A stretch of DNA of 64,000 nucleotides from Tetmemena sp. SeJ-2015 (GCA_027382625.1 JAJKFJ010022485.1:24507-88506), one strand, 5' to 3'. Shown: positions 12,408 to 23,409, counted from the first letter of the stretch. Numbers and translations are program-made. Notes: generated by a model not told the origin, from the letters alone.

Positions 12408-12827
12408 TCAAAATCTGTCTCCTCTAATTCTGCGGGCGAGTAAAATGTCTTTGGGCATAATGGTAACTCTCTTGGCATGGATAGCGCACAAATTTGTATC
12501 TTCGAAGAGTCCAACGATGTAAGATTCAGCTGCTTCCTGAAGTGCAAGTAATGATTGACTTTGGAATTTGATCTCAGTTTTATAGGAAGTCGCAATCTCG
12601 CGCACCAGTCTTTGGAAGGGCAGTTTCCTAATCAGCAATTCACTTGACTTCTGCAGTTTGCGAATTTCTCTTAGTGCCACTGTTCCAGGTCTGAAGCGAT
12701 GGGCCTTCTTAAGTACGGTCTGTTTGCCGTCTTGCACAGTCACCTTCCTTGCAGCTTTGTTCATTAAGTTCTTTCTGGGAGCTTTGGCGCAATGCATCTT
12801 TCTTGCGGTTTGCTTGGTTCTTGCCAT
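12408..12827 (-). CDS. Divergent histone H3 variant (intact, right arm, minus)
   Basis: Uninterrupted 139-residue H3 with the same unusual tail as the left-arm copy: MHC at positions 10-12, Val at 28 and a longer [14 protein letters not shown] segment after K27. Core motifs [32 protein letters not shown] and RRIRG are intact. The protein is identical to that of the plus-strand neighbour at 13012, although the DNA differs at several synonymous positions, which points to selection or gene conversion. Here Q5 is CAA rather than TAA. Confidence 0.95.
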   Translation of the reverse strand: MARTKQTARKMHCAKAPRKNLMNKAARKVTVQDGKQTVLKKAHRFRPGTVALREIRKLQKSSELLIRKLPFQRLVREIATSYKTEIKFQSQSLLALQEAAESYIVGLFEDTNLCAIHAKRVTIMPKDILLARRIRGDRF

Positions 12828-13011
12828 TTTAGAGTAATTTATTTGGAATTTAAAAAGTAGAAGTTATATATTTATTATAGAGGTGAAATTCATTTATTCA
12901 GTCACTATAAATATTTGAATATTCAAATCAGTTCAAATACTCTTCATAATTAGAATTTCTATAATAAATATATAACTTCTACTTTTTAAATTCCAAATAA
13001 ATTACTCCAAA
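12828..13011. promoter_or_regulatory. Palindromic bidirectional H3 promoter, right arm
   Basis: 184 bp between the two divergent ATGs. The outer 70 bp on each side are inverted copies (AATTTAAAAAGTAGAAGTTA and complement, then TTTATTATAG), while the centre is unique. A TATA-like ATAAATATAT motif lies on each side. It is very similar to the left-arm interval at 4213-4387. Confidence 0.65.
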
Positions 13012-13431
13012 ATGGCAAGAACCAAGCAAACCGCAAGAAAGATGCATTGCGCCAAAGCTCCCAGAAAGAACTTAATGAACAAAGCTGCAAGGAAGGTGAC
13101 TGTGCAAGACGGCAAACAGACCGTACTTAAGAAGGCCCATCGCTTCAGACCTGGAACAGTGGCACTAAGAGAAATTCGCAAACTGCAGAAGTCAAGTGAA
13201 TTGCTGATTAGGAAACTGCCCTTCCAAAGACTGGTGCGCGAGATTGCGACTTCCTATAAAACTGAGATCAAATTCCAAAGTCAATCACTACTCGCACTGC
13301 AGGAAGCAGCTGAATCTTACATCGTTGGACTCTTTGAAGATACAAATTTGTGCGCTATCCATGCCAAGAGAGTTACTATTATGCCCAAAGATATCTTGCT
13401 CGCCCGCAGAATTAGAGGAGACAGGTTTTGA
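13012..13431 (+). CDS. Divergent histone H3 variant (intact, right arm, plus)
   Basis: Encodes exactly the same 139-residue H3 variant as 12408-12827, in head-to-head orientation with it. K4, K9, K14, K18, K23 and K27 are kept while S10, T11 and S28 are replaced by Met, His and Val. TGA ends the frame at 13429-13431, only 90 bp from the stop of the convergent TTLL gene. No intron or IES interrupts it. Together with the copies at 3.8-4.8 kb there are four members of this variant, three of them intact. Confidence 0.95.
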   Translation: MARTKQTARKMHCAKAPRKNLMNKAARKVTVQDGKQTVLKKAHRFRPGTVALREIRKLQKSSELLIRKLPFQRLVREIATSYKTEIKFQSQSLLALQEAAESYIVGLFEDTNLCAIHAKRVTIMPKDILLARRIRGDRF

Positions 13432-13521
13432 TTATATACAATCATTTTGGTGCAATTAATTTCCGATTTAATTTTTGAAACTTCAATAATGCTTCTTCAT
13501 TTTTATTTTGTAAATTTAATT

Positions 13522-16500
13522 TCACATTTATTCATCAATCTTTTAAACTAACTCACTCAGATTTTCATACAAATCCTTGCCTTTAAACAGTCTACTTGCA
13601 ATTTCTTCTAAAGCATCGAAGAAGCTATTTAAATCCATTTAGCTATTTTCACTTTTTCTTACTACATTCTTGTATAATTTACCTTACTTTATATTTGAAT
13701 ATATTTTTAATTTAATCTTTTATTATTTAATTTTTTATATATTGTTTTTATTATTGTATATAAGATCGTAGTGTGCTTTTAAGAGGCCTGCATTAGTTAA
13801 TCCTTGAAATTTGCTTAGCCTTTAGAATTAAGAACTTGAAATCTGATCGCAACCTTTTGAGCCAGCTAATTTTTAAAAGATATTTTCGGCCACAGAGTAG
13901 AGATAGTACTAATCATAATGAGTTTGCTATGTGGGTAGTATTCGTTTTAGACAGCCAAATTCAGAGAAATCATCATTAATTCAGATTGATTGTTTGGATC
14001 TTATTATTATTCATAGCGAGCTATTTAAGTGTGCCCAACAAGTTTCAAAGTATCTGATATTAACATACACTTCACATATTTATCCAATTCAGATAACGTC
14101 TGCTCTATGTCAATATAATTGAAATAAGACATTAATATAAAATAGAAGAGACAAAATTGTAAATTTTACACTGGTGTTTTATTTACAATTTATGTAAGAG
14201 CCAATTACAAATTAAAATCTTCATTTATTGAAATATAAGATTCGTATAAAATACATAAACGCCATATTTTCAAAATATTTTAATTTGTTTGACATATTTA
14301 CATTTCAAAGACACTTTTTTTTTAAAAAAATTAAATTATCTTAAAAAATCGATTATGCATTTTATCTCAGGAATAATTAGGAAACATTAAATAATATTGA
14401 ATAACTAATCACCATTAGGGAGTTCTTTATCGATGTATACGTTTAAAGACTAGGGTTTGCATTAATCTCTATTAGCCATACATTTAACTGTTCATCTATC
14501 ATTACATCCAACCCAAGTATTTGAAAAGCATTTAGGGTTCGTGTTTTCAGAGTTAATGAAAGCAGTGATATGCATTTTTAAGATAAGGTTCTAGAGCGAT
14601 TACTGTTTTGATTGATATATCTTGAATTTATCTTTTGAGATGCCTAATGTCTCTCCCATTTTACAGTAAATGCTTGTATATGTTAGTCAACAATCGCTTT
14701 GAAGCTTAGCTATCTTTGTAAAACTCCTCTAAATATTAATGATGAGTTATCATTTAAATTCTTACCTTCAGGCTGTACGAACTTGCTTGAATTTTTATTG
14801 AGGGAGAAGTTAGTCAAATGCATGTAGAGGTTTTTGATATTCTAATGATCAGGTTTTCTATAGTTATTGGTACAGAATCTGGCGAGTCCTTCATCGCACA
14901 GATAAGCCTCAATCTAATCTATGCCTTTAATCACCACATAAATTCTGAAATCGAACTTCTTCTTATCTATAAGATAAGGATTTTCAATGTATCTCTGCAC
15001 TATGAAGTCAGTAGTAAGAGCTGATTTAGGTAACTCACTGAACTTCTTTACTAGGAATATGCCATCACCCCCTCTTCCTCTAGAAGGCTTTGCTATAAAT
15101 GTGTAACCTGGAAAGGCTCTCATGTACTCTTCTAGTTCATAGGCTTCATCTGGTAACAAAAATGAGGGAGGGGTAAAATTGAACTGATCAGGGAAGAAAC
15201 GCTAAAGCCGACTGAGGATAACACAGAAAACATTTTTCTTTGCAAAATGCTACCTAAAATATAAACAACCAAAGTCTAGGTCTTACATCCATTAGGGGGT
15301 AACGATTCACTTGAGCATTTCTCATCCTTATCACATCTATATCAGTGATCTCTCAGAGCCAGCCCATACCAAAGAATATTTCCATCTCCTGCAGTTGCTG
15401 TCTCTTTATAGCCATTTTTATCAATCACGTACTAGACAGTATCTAACTCTGCTCTACAATAAAAATGAAAATAAAATGATTAGTATTGACTGTCAGTTTT
15501 AGCTTTCTTCTGTTATCTTTTTTCCTTCCTAATTTTATTGTTACTTAGGCAGAGGTTAAATAGTGGTTGTCATGTTTTGCGTTTGATAGTGGCATTATAA
15601 TCTAGCTTTCTTGAATTTGAGTTGGCTGGGTGGATTAATTAGGATGATTTTCAGACATTAAGTTATTGATTAGAGCTTATTGCTAATTATCTTGTTGACT
15701 ATTTACTATTGCATTAAGATAGGGCTACTCTTATACTGAGTTTCTCTCTTTCAGTATATTACTGTAATTATCAACCAGCAAGCTATTTTCTTACTCGCTC
15801 TGAGGATTAAAGCTAGTGAGGGTTTTTCTTTCTAAATTTGTCTAATCAATAAAATAGAGTAATTATATGAGAAGTATAATTATAAATCGGTGGTGGTATT
15901 AGTTCTCTTATAAACCTAGGAAGTAGAAGTATTAACTTTCATATCTTCTAGTCTTTAATTTTGCATTTCAATCTCTTTCTTCAAGTCAGAGGATACAGTT
16001 GGCATCGAGAATTGAGGCTTGCAAGGTTCTTCATCTTTATTTCCAACCAAGTTAAACCTTAAAATTATGGATATTCAATTAAAGTCAATTTTTTTAATAT
16101 TTAAAAAATCCTTTGAGGTTTCTATAAGTTTATTATAGAAAGAGTTTGAAGATCTATTTTTCTTAGCTGTACTTTAATTTGAGTTATTGACACTCATGCT
16201 AGAGCTTGCAGGTGGCTACAGCCCATTTATGTTACTGGGTTACTAGTTGGATTAGTTTTTCTAACTACTCAATTTAAGTTGAGTTTTATTAGCAATGTCC
16301 TCTGCTTAGTTGCTTGGAGAGAGTCCATTTACCTTTTGGAATAAAAGTTGATTGAGGTTCTAGTTCATTCCATGAGTTTAGTTTTGCTTTATCTGGCGAG
16401 TCAGTGAACCTAGAAAATTAAATTTGAAGTTAAAATAGAAATAGCTTGTCATTGGATTAGGGCTTTGGAAGAAATGTGCTAGTGTTTAGGGCAGCTGATG

Positions 16501-17181
16501 GAGGAGTGGGAGTGGAACTCAAATGCAAAGGCACTGTGTTTATAATTTGCTGTCCATAGTTACTCAAGCCTCCATTTACGTTAGAAGAGGAGTTGGGGGC
16601 TCCACTGCCACTTATGTGCTAAGGAGCATTAAATATCACCATATTAGACCCATTAGAGTGAGTCTGTCTGTTTGTAACTTAAAAAGCATTTGCCTTGCTT
16701 GAAGAGTAGCTCCCGTTATTCATGTGATGACTGCTTGAATTAGCAGTACCATTATTAAGTTTCTTAGCTGTGCCTTGATTAGAAGATGAGGATTATTGCT
16801 ATTGTTGTTTGATCTTAAAGCTGGATTAGTTAGCCATAATTTGTTGCTTAGTGCCGTATTAATTAACCTGAGATACGTTTAGAAACTTAGGATGCTGAGT
16901 TTGTGATTATATGGACTGAGTGAATTAGGGATTGACACTTGGAGAAATATTTAGCGTCATTCTTTTCTAATCAACTTAGGAGGATGATGCCTTGAAGCTC
17001 AAATCTTTCTAAGTTAGGGTTTTGAGTGGGAAGAGCGGAAAGTCTCTTTGGGCTGAGGCCCTTAGACCCCAGGGAATTAGCTGTTATTGAACTGCTATGG
17101 TTTAGCAGTCTGGAAATGGTCTTCTATAGACATGGACTTGAGATTGTTGTTATCCGTGTAGGAGGAGTCTATTTTCTCCAT
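13522..17181 (-). CDS. Tubulin-tyrosine-ligase-like protein (TTLL; tubulin modification)
   Basis: Starts at ATG 17179-17181 (MEKIDSSYTDNNN). A long low-complexity Ser/Asn/Gln-rich N-terminal half (about 17.1-15.5 kb) precedes a TTL catalytic domain. Domain motifs in order: GDGNILWYGLALRD (about 15.4 kb), NAQVNRYPLM, AKPSRGRGGDGIFLV (ATP-binding loop), FIVQRYIENPYLI, FDFRIYVVIKG, LYMHLTNFSLNK, then LIEINANPSL (about 14.45 kb) and MLISDTLKLVG. The family ligates amino acids, commonly glutamate or glycine, to tubulin tails of cilia, which fits a ciliate. At least three IES-like segments and several introns interrupt it. Single-base shifts remain near 17010, 15350 and 14450. The C-terminal stretch 13.52-14.1 kb ends in ENLSELVQKIDEQM. 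Confidence 0.85.
14527..14561 (-). other. IES in TTLL gene, pointer TTTCA
   Basis: 35 bp bounded by TTTCA direct repeats (coding-strand sense). Removing it plus one repeat joins NAYHC to FQILGLDVM in frame across the conserved TTL core. There are no GT-AG borders, so it behaves as an internal eliminated sequence rather than an intron. Confidence 0.7.
15838..15887 (-). other. IES in TTLL gene, pointer ATTTA
   Basis: 50 bp AT-rich segment between ATTTA repeats. Excision joins NTTTDL to ERKTLTS in frame, and the borders are not GT-AG. Confidence 0.6.
16057..16083 (-). other. IES in TTLL gene, pointer TTTAA
   Basis: 27 bp segment containing an in-frame TGA, bounded by TTTAA repeats. Its removal joins IKKIDFN to LVGNKDEEP in frame. 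Confidence 0.6.
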
Positions 17182-17289
17182 TAAGATTATTCGATAATTG
17201 GAAATTATCCACGATCAAATAAATTATAACAGGTTAATCTTAGAATAATTCGAATGTTACTCTTCCTTCTTATGTTAAACATAAGTATT

Positions 17290-18593
17290 TCAGATTATAG
17301 TGAGCGAGTGAGTGACTTACCAAGAGCATTTTAGTTTAAGACTACTACAACTAGCTTGTCCTTCAGAATCAATATTGACAAGTACAAAGTCTTGAATCCT
17401 ATCTGAAAAGGCACTGTGTACGATCTGAACTTGAGCCCATTTTTCAATTGTCTTGAGATAAAATAAAAACATCGGTTATAGATCTTGTTGTTGCTTTTAC
17501 TTATTAGCTTGGTAGACTATGGAACTGATTTTACGCCAGTAAGCACTGCCAGGATTCTTGAGATAGACGAGCTAATTAGTTTGAGTGTTAGGCATAACTA
17601 TATCGATATAACCATCCTTATCAAAGTCAACCACATAGATGTGAAAGGAAGGCCCACTCAGTCTCTCCATCGTCAAATATTACTGCAGTAACAACAAATT
17701 ATCACTATTTTTTCAGTGAGATGATGTTCTGAGTGATCTCAACGTACATCCAGTTGGGGTCAAAGTTTTTGATGAGTGCCAGTTTCTAACTCTTGGTGAT
17801 AATTATGATGTCTTTGTAGTCTCTCTGTTCAAGTGGGGCTGTATCAACAAGCAAGAACTTGCCGCACTCAGGGTCTATCTTATCAGACTGAAACTGAAAC
17901 TTGCCTCCTTGCACTGCTCTTAAAATCACCGTCTTCTCTCCTCCGTCTTCCAAAAGGATGTCCAGGGAAATTATCAAGTCATAAACATCGTCATTGTTTA
18001 TATCATCCACTAGAAAAGAGCCAATCCTAACATCTCCTTATTCTCCTGCAAACATCTGTAGATCTGAGGTGGCTTTCTTGATATCAAAGAGGACTGTGGG
18101 CGTCCAAATAACTTTGTGGAAGGAGGTCTACTTAGTGAAGATGAGTATGCGTTTTCTGTCAGCTGTTATCTGAAGAACGTCTTCTCTTGAATCCCTGTCG
18201 AAGTCGATGATGAGTGCTCCACTTGAAGCTTGGCTGGAGATGTTATTGAGTCTTAAAGTGGCAGAGGCTCCTCTGATGTTGCTGAGCCAGGAAGCATTCT
18301 TATTGAACTCATAGACGAACAAGTCCATCTCTTTGTCATTGGAGATATAAGCAGGCCACAGCTTGGAGTAGGTGGAGACTCCCTCCGCAACTTAGAAAGA
18401 CTTCCAAGTTGAATTCAGTAAATCTAAAGCATGATAAAAATGTAAAGGTCTATTTACTCTGGTAAGTGGGCTGAGTGAAGTTGCTGCGGAAGTTCTATCC
18501 GCGATAAGAGTCTCTGAAGAACCCAAAACAAAAGCACTGCTCTAGGAATAAAGCAGACAAAACTAATATGAGTTGTATGTTGAGTATTTTCAT
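17290..18593 (-). CDS. Secreted or membrane FG-GAP/VCBS repeat protein (ITFG1/TIP-like)
   Basis: Starts at ATG 18591-18593 with a clear signal peptide (MKILNIQLILVLSALFLEQC). A 34 bp GT-AG intron (18424-18457) and one IES (17690-17717) interrupt it. The ectodomain holds FG-GAP-type calcium loops with alternating Asp: IIDFDRDSREDVLQI, VDDINNDDVYDLIIS and VDFDKDGYIDIVM, each followed by beta-strand sequence, as in the beta-propeller of ITFG1 (T-cell immunomodulatory protein homologue). The frame ends at TGA 17290-17292 after CSSLKLKCSW. The C-terminal transmembrane segment usual in ITFG1 was not found, so the product is either secreted or shortened. The TTLL gene starts 109 bp downstream on the same strand. 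Confidence 0.8.
17690..17717 (-). other. IES in FG-GAP gene, pointer ACTG
   Basis: 28 bp carrying an in-frame TGA between ACTG repeats (17686-17689 and 17714-17717). Removal joins TQNIISL to QQYLTMERL and keeps the frame through the next FG-GAP loop. Confidence 0.65.
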
Positions 18594-18840
18594 GAGCCCT
18601 TTATTTATATTTGTTTTCATTTTCATATTTAAATTAAAATAATTTAACTTATTTACATCGTAATGAGTGTATTTTTGAATAATTTATAGCTTTGTATACA
18701 TTGTTTATAAGCTTCTAGTTAACACTTTAGTTTTATACTGTGAAGGAGAAAGAGGTTGCTGCTGTCAGAATATAATGCAGTTGTTGGTAAATTCGTTTTA
18801 TCCCTCTATCTCGTTATCTTCTACTATATGGTTTATCTTG
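18594..18840. other. Short intergenic spacer
   Basis: 247 bp between two minus-strand genes: AT-rich near the FG-GAP start, and no separate gene seen. Confidence 0.45.
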
Positions 18841-21230
18841 TCAGCCTTCATCTGCCTCGTGGACACTTGGTAGTAGTTGCTGAAAATCTACACACTCAAT
18901 TACAATAGATAAGCAACTTACTTTATTGTTTAAGATCAAGGCTGTACTATTATCTTGAAATAATGAAATTAAATTACTTTATCTCTAATGATGATTCCAC
19001 TTGTAGTGTTTCCAAAGATACTATTCTTTTCCACTCGAGGGAAACTACTTCCACTGATAATAATTCCCGATCTTTGGTTCTCGTAGATGTTGTTCTCTGT
19101 GATATGAGGACTACTATCAAACATAATCAAGCCATCGTTGTTATCATAGATCTGGTTGTTCTTGATCCAGCAGAATCCACTCTCTATCACAAAGATACCC
19201 TCACTTCTTGAAGAGTAGATATGGTTGTTGTAGATTACTGTATCAGAGGAGTTGTCTCCACCAAATGCGATGTTAGCTTTGAAGTTGGTGAAAATGTCAT
19301 TGCCTTCTATATGGGCTGAAGTACCCTCCACAAGTAAGATCCCTTGGGCAAAGTTTGAGTTTATCTTATTCTTAATGATAGTGATTGAGGCTCCCTCAAG
19401 AGCTTTAATACCTGCTCTACGATTACTAGCTATGGAAGGATTCTTCTCAATACGTGTGAAGTTTTCCTTGCCAGCACAAACAATTCCATTATCTTTGTTC
19501 TTCTCAATCACGTTGAATTTAATGGTGCCATCGCAGCGCACGAAGTTCTTTGCTATGGTGACAATTCCACTCTCGAAGTTCTAACGAATGGTGTTCATGA
19601 TAATTAGTGGGTCTGCAGACAGCACTTCTATTCCACTTTGGCACTTGACGATGTTGCAACCCTTGATCTTTGCTCTGTTGCCTCTGTGCACACGGATACC
19701 CATTCCATCAATATAGTCTATCTTAGCTCTGAGAATGTACTACTTAGCTTCATTTCCTTGGCAGTAGATACCTACGTTAGCTCCTTTGGTTATTTCACAG
19801 TCCTGAATGATAACTTGATTGCTGCTCTCAGCCACTGAGTAGATAGCTCCTGCCTTGAAGTTAGTGAATCTTGTAGAACTCATTACTACGTCAGAGTTAA
19901 CGAACAAGCATCCACTAGTCAAAAGAAAAAATAAATGCTGTTGAGTCAAGTTGTTATCGTTTCCCATAAATTCGCAGTTTACTATGTTAACTCTTGTACC
20001 AGGCAGAGACACCAAGCAGGGAATCTTTTGAATGAGATTTTTAGGAAGAGATCTGAGGGAGATGAGGCAGTTACGCAAAATAAGTCCTCCCTTCTGAACC
20101 ATGATTACTGTGTTCATGTCTTTCTGAATATCATATTCGGACAAGTATTTAACGTTTGCCTTTCGAGCCATAAATCAAAATATAATTTAATCTATCTAAC
20201 TTAAATAGCTTTGCTAAGTTTATTGTCTTCATTATACTGACTCTGCGCTTGGACTTAGTTGAACTTAGCAACTATATTGATACCACTATGCGCTAGCAAT
20301 ATCTTCTTTATGACGACGTAAGAGTCTTTGTCTTTTAGGTCTACTCTGATTACAGGCCCATCATTACCGAGTAAATAAACTGGCTTGTCTTTATCTCTGG
20401 GCTCGATCTTTATTCCAGGCTTAGTTATCTTCACATTCAAAATAAATCATCAATGAATTCCTCCTCTCAGTTACTTTCAAATTGAATTGCAGGTGTAGAC
20501 TCCCTCACAAAGTTTAATGATCGTTCCTTCCTCAGCAAGTTAAAGTGCCTCATCAAGACTCTTTACCTCTCCGTTGTCCATGTCCACTATGATCTTCTTT
20601 ACAAACTTCTGCTTTCCGAAAGGAGTAGTCTTTTCAACGGGCCTCTCAAGCAAAGAGCTGCCGATAGTCTTGGCTCCAGCATTCAAACTACCTTATCCTC
20701 CAAGGCCAGAAGCAGTGTTAGATAAAAGCAAGCCGTCATTCCTCGTTTCCTTAGCTTTATTGGTGAGAGTGATTGAGTTTTAATGGTTATGATTTTTGAG
20801 AGTGGGCTGCCCTTATGAAGCAGTGTTCTTTGTCATAATTAGACTTTTGTCTCTTCCTTGCTTTTGCTAAATGAAGGAATGAGATAAAGAAATGAAGCAA
20901 TGAGTAACTTACATTTAGCTTTTCCTCTTCTGAGTTGGCAGTCTTTTTATTGGTGATGGTGGCTCCGCTGTCAGCAGCCTGAGTGTTATAGTTATCATTC
21001 ACCCCACTGGGATTAATGCTGCTATCATCAAACTATAAATGAACTTCATAATAAATCATTAAACTCTTATAATAAATACTCTTAGCGTTGTTATTGATAT
21101 TTTGTTAGTTAGAGGTATTTTTAGTATTTGCTTCAATAGAGTCAATAGCAGCTACTCTGTTGGCAGCTCCATTAGAGGGACCTCTACTTTTGTTCTGCTG
21201 TGCCTGAGCTGTTCTCTGTCCCTGCCCGTC
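18841..21230 (-). CDS. Right-handed parallel beta-helix protein (possibly fused to the CWC22-like gene)
   Basis: Coding from about 21230 down to TGA at 18841-18843. The first third is a low-complexity Gln/Asn/Ser linker (DGQGQRTAQAQQNKS onward) with short GT-AG introns. It is followed by an EALQLAEEGTIIKLCEGVYTC segment, typical of the cap before a beta-helix, and by many repeats of the form INSNFAQGILLVEG, IYNNHIYSSRSEGIFVI, NNQIYDNNDGLIMF and ENNIYENQRSGIII, each a beta-helix coil with an inner Asn ladder. FBXO11-type and related pectate-lyase-fold proteins share this pattern; no F-box is visible. An IES at 20438-20487 and an intron near 20160-20205 are needed to keep frame. No obvious start codon separates it from the upstream MIF4G gene. 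Confidence 0.8.
20438..20487 (-). other. IES in beta-helix gene, pointer AAT
   Basis: 50 bp segment with in-frame TGA codons. Joining at the 3 bp repeat AAT gives EGVYTCNVKITKPGI in frame, matching the usual beta-helix repeat. The pointer is short, so the exact boundary is less certain. Confidence 0.5.
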
Positions 21231-21597
21231 CTAATCAAAGTAAGTATAAAAGTTTATAACAAAAAGTAACAAAAGGGAATAAGGAAATACAACAACTAAT
21301 TGACAAGACAGAACTTTTCTCCCTCAAAAATTAACGAAGGAGTATCAATAATATCAAATAACTCTAATGGATGTTTGAAAGTGAAATCTAGATTCCTTAA
21401 ACTTGCAAGTTTATTCTTATATAGCTAATCAATTATTTTTAATATTTTTTAAAGATAAGTTTACCATTGCTAAGTTTATGTTTATTTGAAATATTTTTTT
21501 AAAAATTGTATAAAAGACACAAGCTAATAATTTACTATACGGATGGTTAGACTTCAATGAATTTGTGAATAGAAAATTGGGCTAATAAGTTACTTAC
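21231..21597 (-). other. 367 bp intron linking the MIF4G gene to the beta-helix gene
   Basis: Donor GTAAGTAAC directly after the acidic EEEEQEQDKN segment, acceptor TTTGATTAG before DGQGQRTAQ. Splicing keeps frame. It is the longest intron in this part of the window. Confidence 0.55.
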
Positions 21598-23409
21598 ATT
21601 CTTATCCTGCTCCTATTCTTCTTCCTCTTCAGACTCGTCGTCTTCTCCCCTCACTAATCCTGCGCCCTCCACATTAATTCTGTGATCCTCCACTTCTCCT
21701 AATAAACAACTCAAATTTTAATTTTATTTATTATATTTATTATTTAATTTATCTCTTTCTTTATTTCGTCCCACTCTGCTTCAGTCTGCTCGTAGTTGGG
21801 GTCATACTGGAATACATTAGTTTCCTCCGCTGTCTCCAGTTAATCCTCACTATCTTCCAAACTCACATTATGAGTTATCTTGTCTTCCTCCTCCACCAGG
21901 TCTAGCTCAGGGATGACGCCAGGGTGCTCTGCAAAGCGAGTCTTCCTAATCGCAAACAGGTTCTCAATTGTGTATTGCACCTTCTTGGCTATCTCTCCCT
22001 CGTGCAGGATAGTTCTAAATCGCTCGAAGATTGCATTCACTCCTGCGGGAGTCACATCAGTAAGTACCTGTCCACACTCTACCATAAAGTCTGCTGCTAT
22101 CTCCACAGAGTCCTCAGTTGGATTTTCTAACATCAGAGTCAGGAGTTCAAGTCCTAGAATCTCATTCACCACTTGCTAAAATTATCCATTTTATTGGTTT
22201 AGTTGTATATGTTATAGTTAACAAAATGAGCAAGCATGCGAGTTGTAGCCATGCACACGATCTTGTTGTTGCGTTTGTAAGCCTTCTAGAATTGAACGAT
22301 ATATCTGTTGATGATGAGTCTCACCAGATAAAATAAACATACACATCAAGAGATCTGGGAGCTTGGTATTAATCACAGCAATTAGAGCAGAGTAGACATG
22401 TGAGAAGTTAGGTGAGGCCATTTGTGCTTTCATAATTGCTCTTGCCAGCAGACCCTTTCCTCTCAAGAGGTTTTCGTTGAAGAGTTCAAGAATGATGTTT
22501 TAGATGTTTGCTGTGTTGACCTTATTGACTATTCCATTGATGGACTTGCGCAGTTGCTCCCACATATACTTTTAGTGCTCCATTGAACTCTTCTCCTTGT
22601 TCTTTAACTCCTCAAGCATAGCCTTCATCTTGAAAGGAGGCATGTACACTTAACGAATAAATTTAACGAAGATTAAATAACACTCCTCCAGCAGCTGATG
22701 GCAAGAAAGCATTCCTCAGTCCTTCTGGCTTAGGAGGTGGCTTTATAGACGCTAAGAGTTCTTCTGGCTTTGAGTCAGGCACTGCAGACTACTTCTCATT
22801 TCTGTCAGCCTCATTCCTTTGCCTGGGATACTTTTATTCTTCTTTTGAAACGTGTTATCTCTTTCTGTCGGACTGAGAGCTATGGTCTCTTGGAGATCTG
22901 CTCCTTGATCTCCTGCTTCTTCTATCTCTAAAAAGAAGGTAAATTAATTTGAGAAGTCTATGAGAACGTTCATCCCTTCCTCTGTTAAAATAAAATAGTT
23001 CTTATTTCTAGAGTGATATCTATCCCTGCTTGAAGAATGCGATAGAGAACTCCTCCTTCTCTTTCGATCTCGATGACTGTCCCTTCTTCCTTTGTTGTTG
23101 TCTCTGTTGTATTTAGTAGACTTGTCTTTTCTTTCATCAGAAGACGTAAGTTAAAAGAATAAACGAGTGATGCCTATTATGTCTTCTTCTTGAGTGGTCC
23201 CTTGACGAAGATGAGGAAGAGTGTCTCCTCCTCCTTTCTGTGCGGTCTCTGCTTCTATCGCTCTTTTCATTATTTCTACTCTTCTCTCTATTTAGCAGAT
23301 AAGTTAACTTCATAATTAATTTATTTCCTTATTCTACTTACTGTTTGAGTGTGGCTTAATGATCACCATCCCTATTCTTAAATTCAGCAGTAGTAGGCTC
23401 TTTTAGCAT
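21598..23409 (-). CDS. CWC22: CWC22-like pre-mRNA splicing factor, RS region plus MIF4G domain
   Basis: Starts at ATG 23407-23409. An N-terminal Arg/Ser/Asp-rich region (RSDRSRDRTERRRRHSSSSS, then DRYHSRNK and RRSRSRSPRD) precedes a MIF4G domain: MPPFKMKAMLEEL, LRKSINGIVNKVNTANIQN, LLRGKGLLARAIMKAQMASP, FSHVYSALIAVINTKLPDLL, VQFQKAYKRNNKIVCMA, LGLELLTLMLENPTEDSVE, INAIFERFRTILHEGEI, FAEHPGVIPELDLVEEEDKI. These follow CWC22, the spliceosomal protein that recruits eIF4A3 for exon-junction complexes. Introns are short, one only 25 bp (near 22310-22335). After the conserved acidic linker the MA3 domain expected in CWC22 is missing; the frame runs through an intron into a beta-helix gene instead. 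Confidence 0.88.

Larger units (their letters stand above)
11560..13600 (-). repeat. Right arm of the large inverted duplication
   Basis: Mirror image of 3790-6291: the membrane-gene copy, a TTLL tail remnant and the divergent H3 pair occur in reversed order and orientation. Within this arm the H3 pair is itself a palindrome whose flanks (12220-12407 and 13432-13600) also match each other. Confidence 0.85.

Noticed and set aside
12389..12595. Open frame antisense or frame-shifted within the H3 genes (also 13244-13459, 4369-4557, 4040-4261)
   Set aside because: These lie entirely inside intact or nearly intact H3 coding sequence in another frame, and recur wherever H3 recurs. They are shadows.
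21840..22179. Plus-strand open frames across the MIF4G region
   Set aside because: They are antisense to the conserved CWC22 segment LGLELLTLMLENPTEDSVE, which accounts for the open frames.
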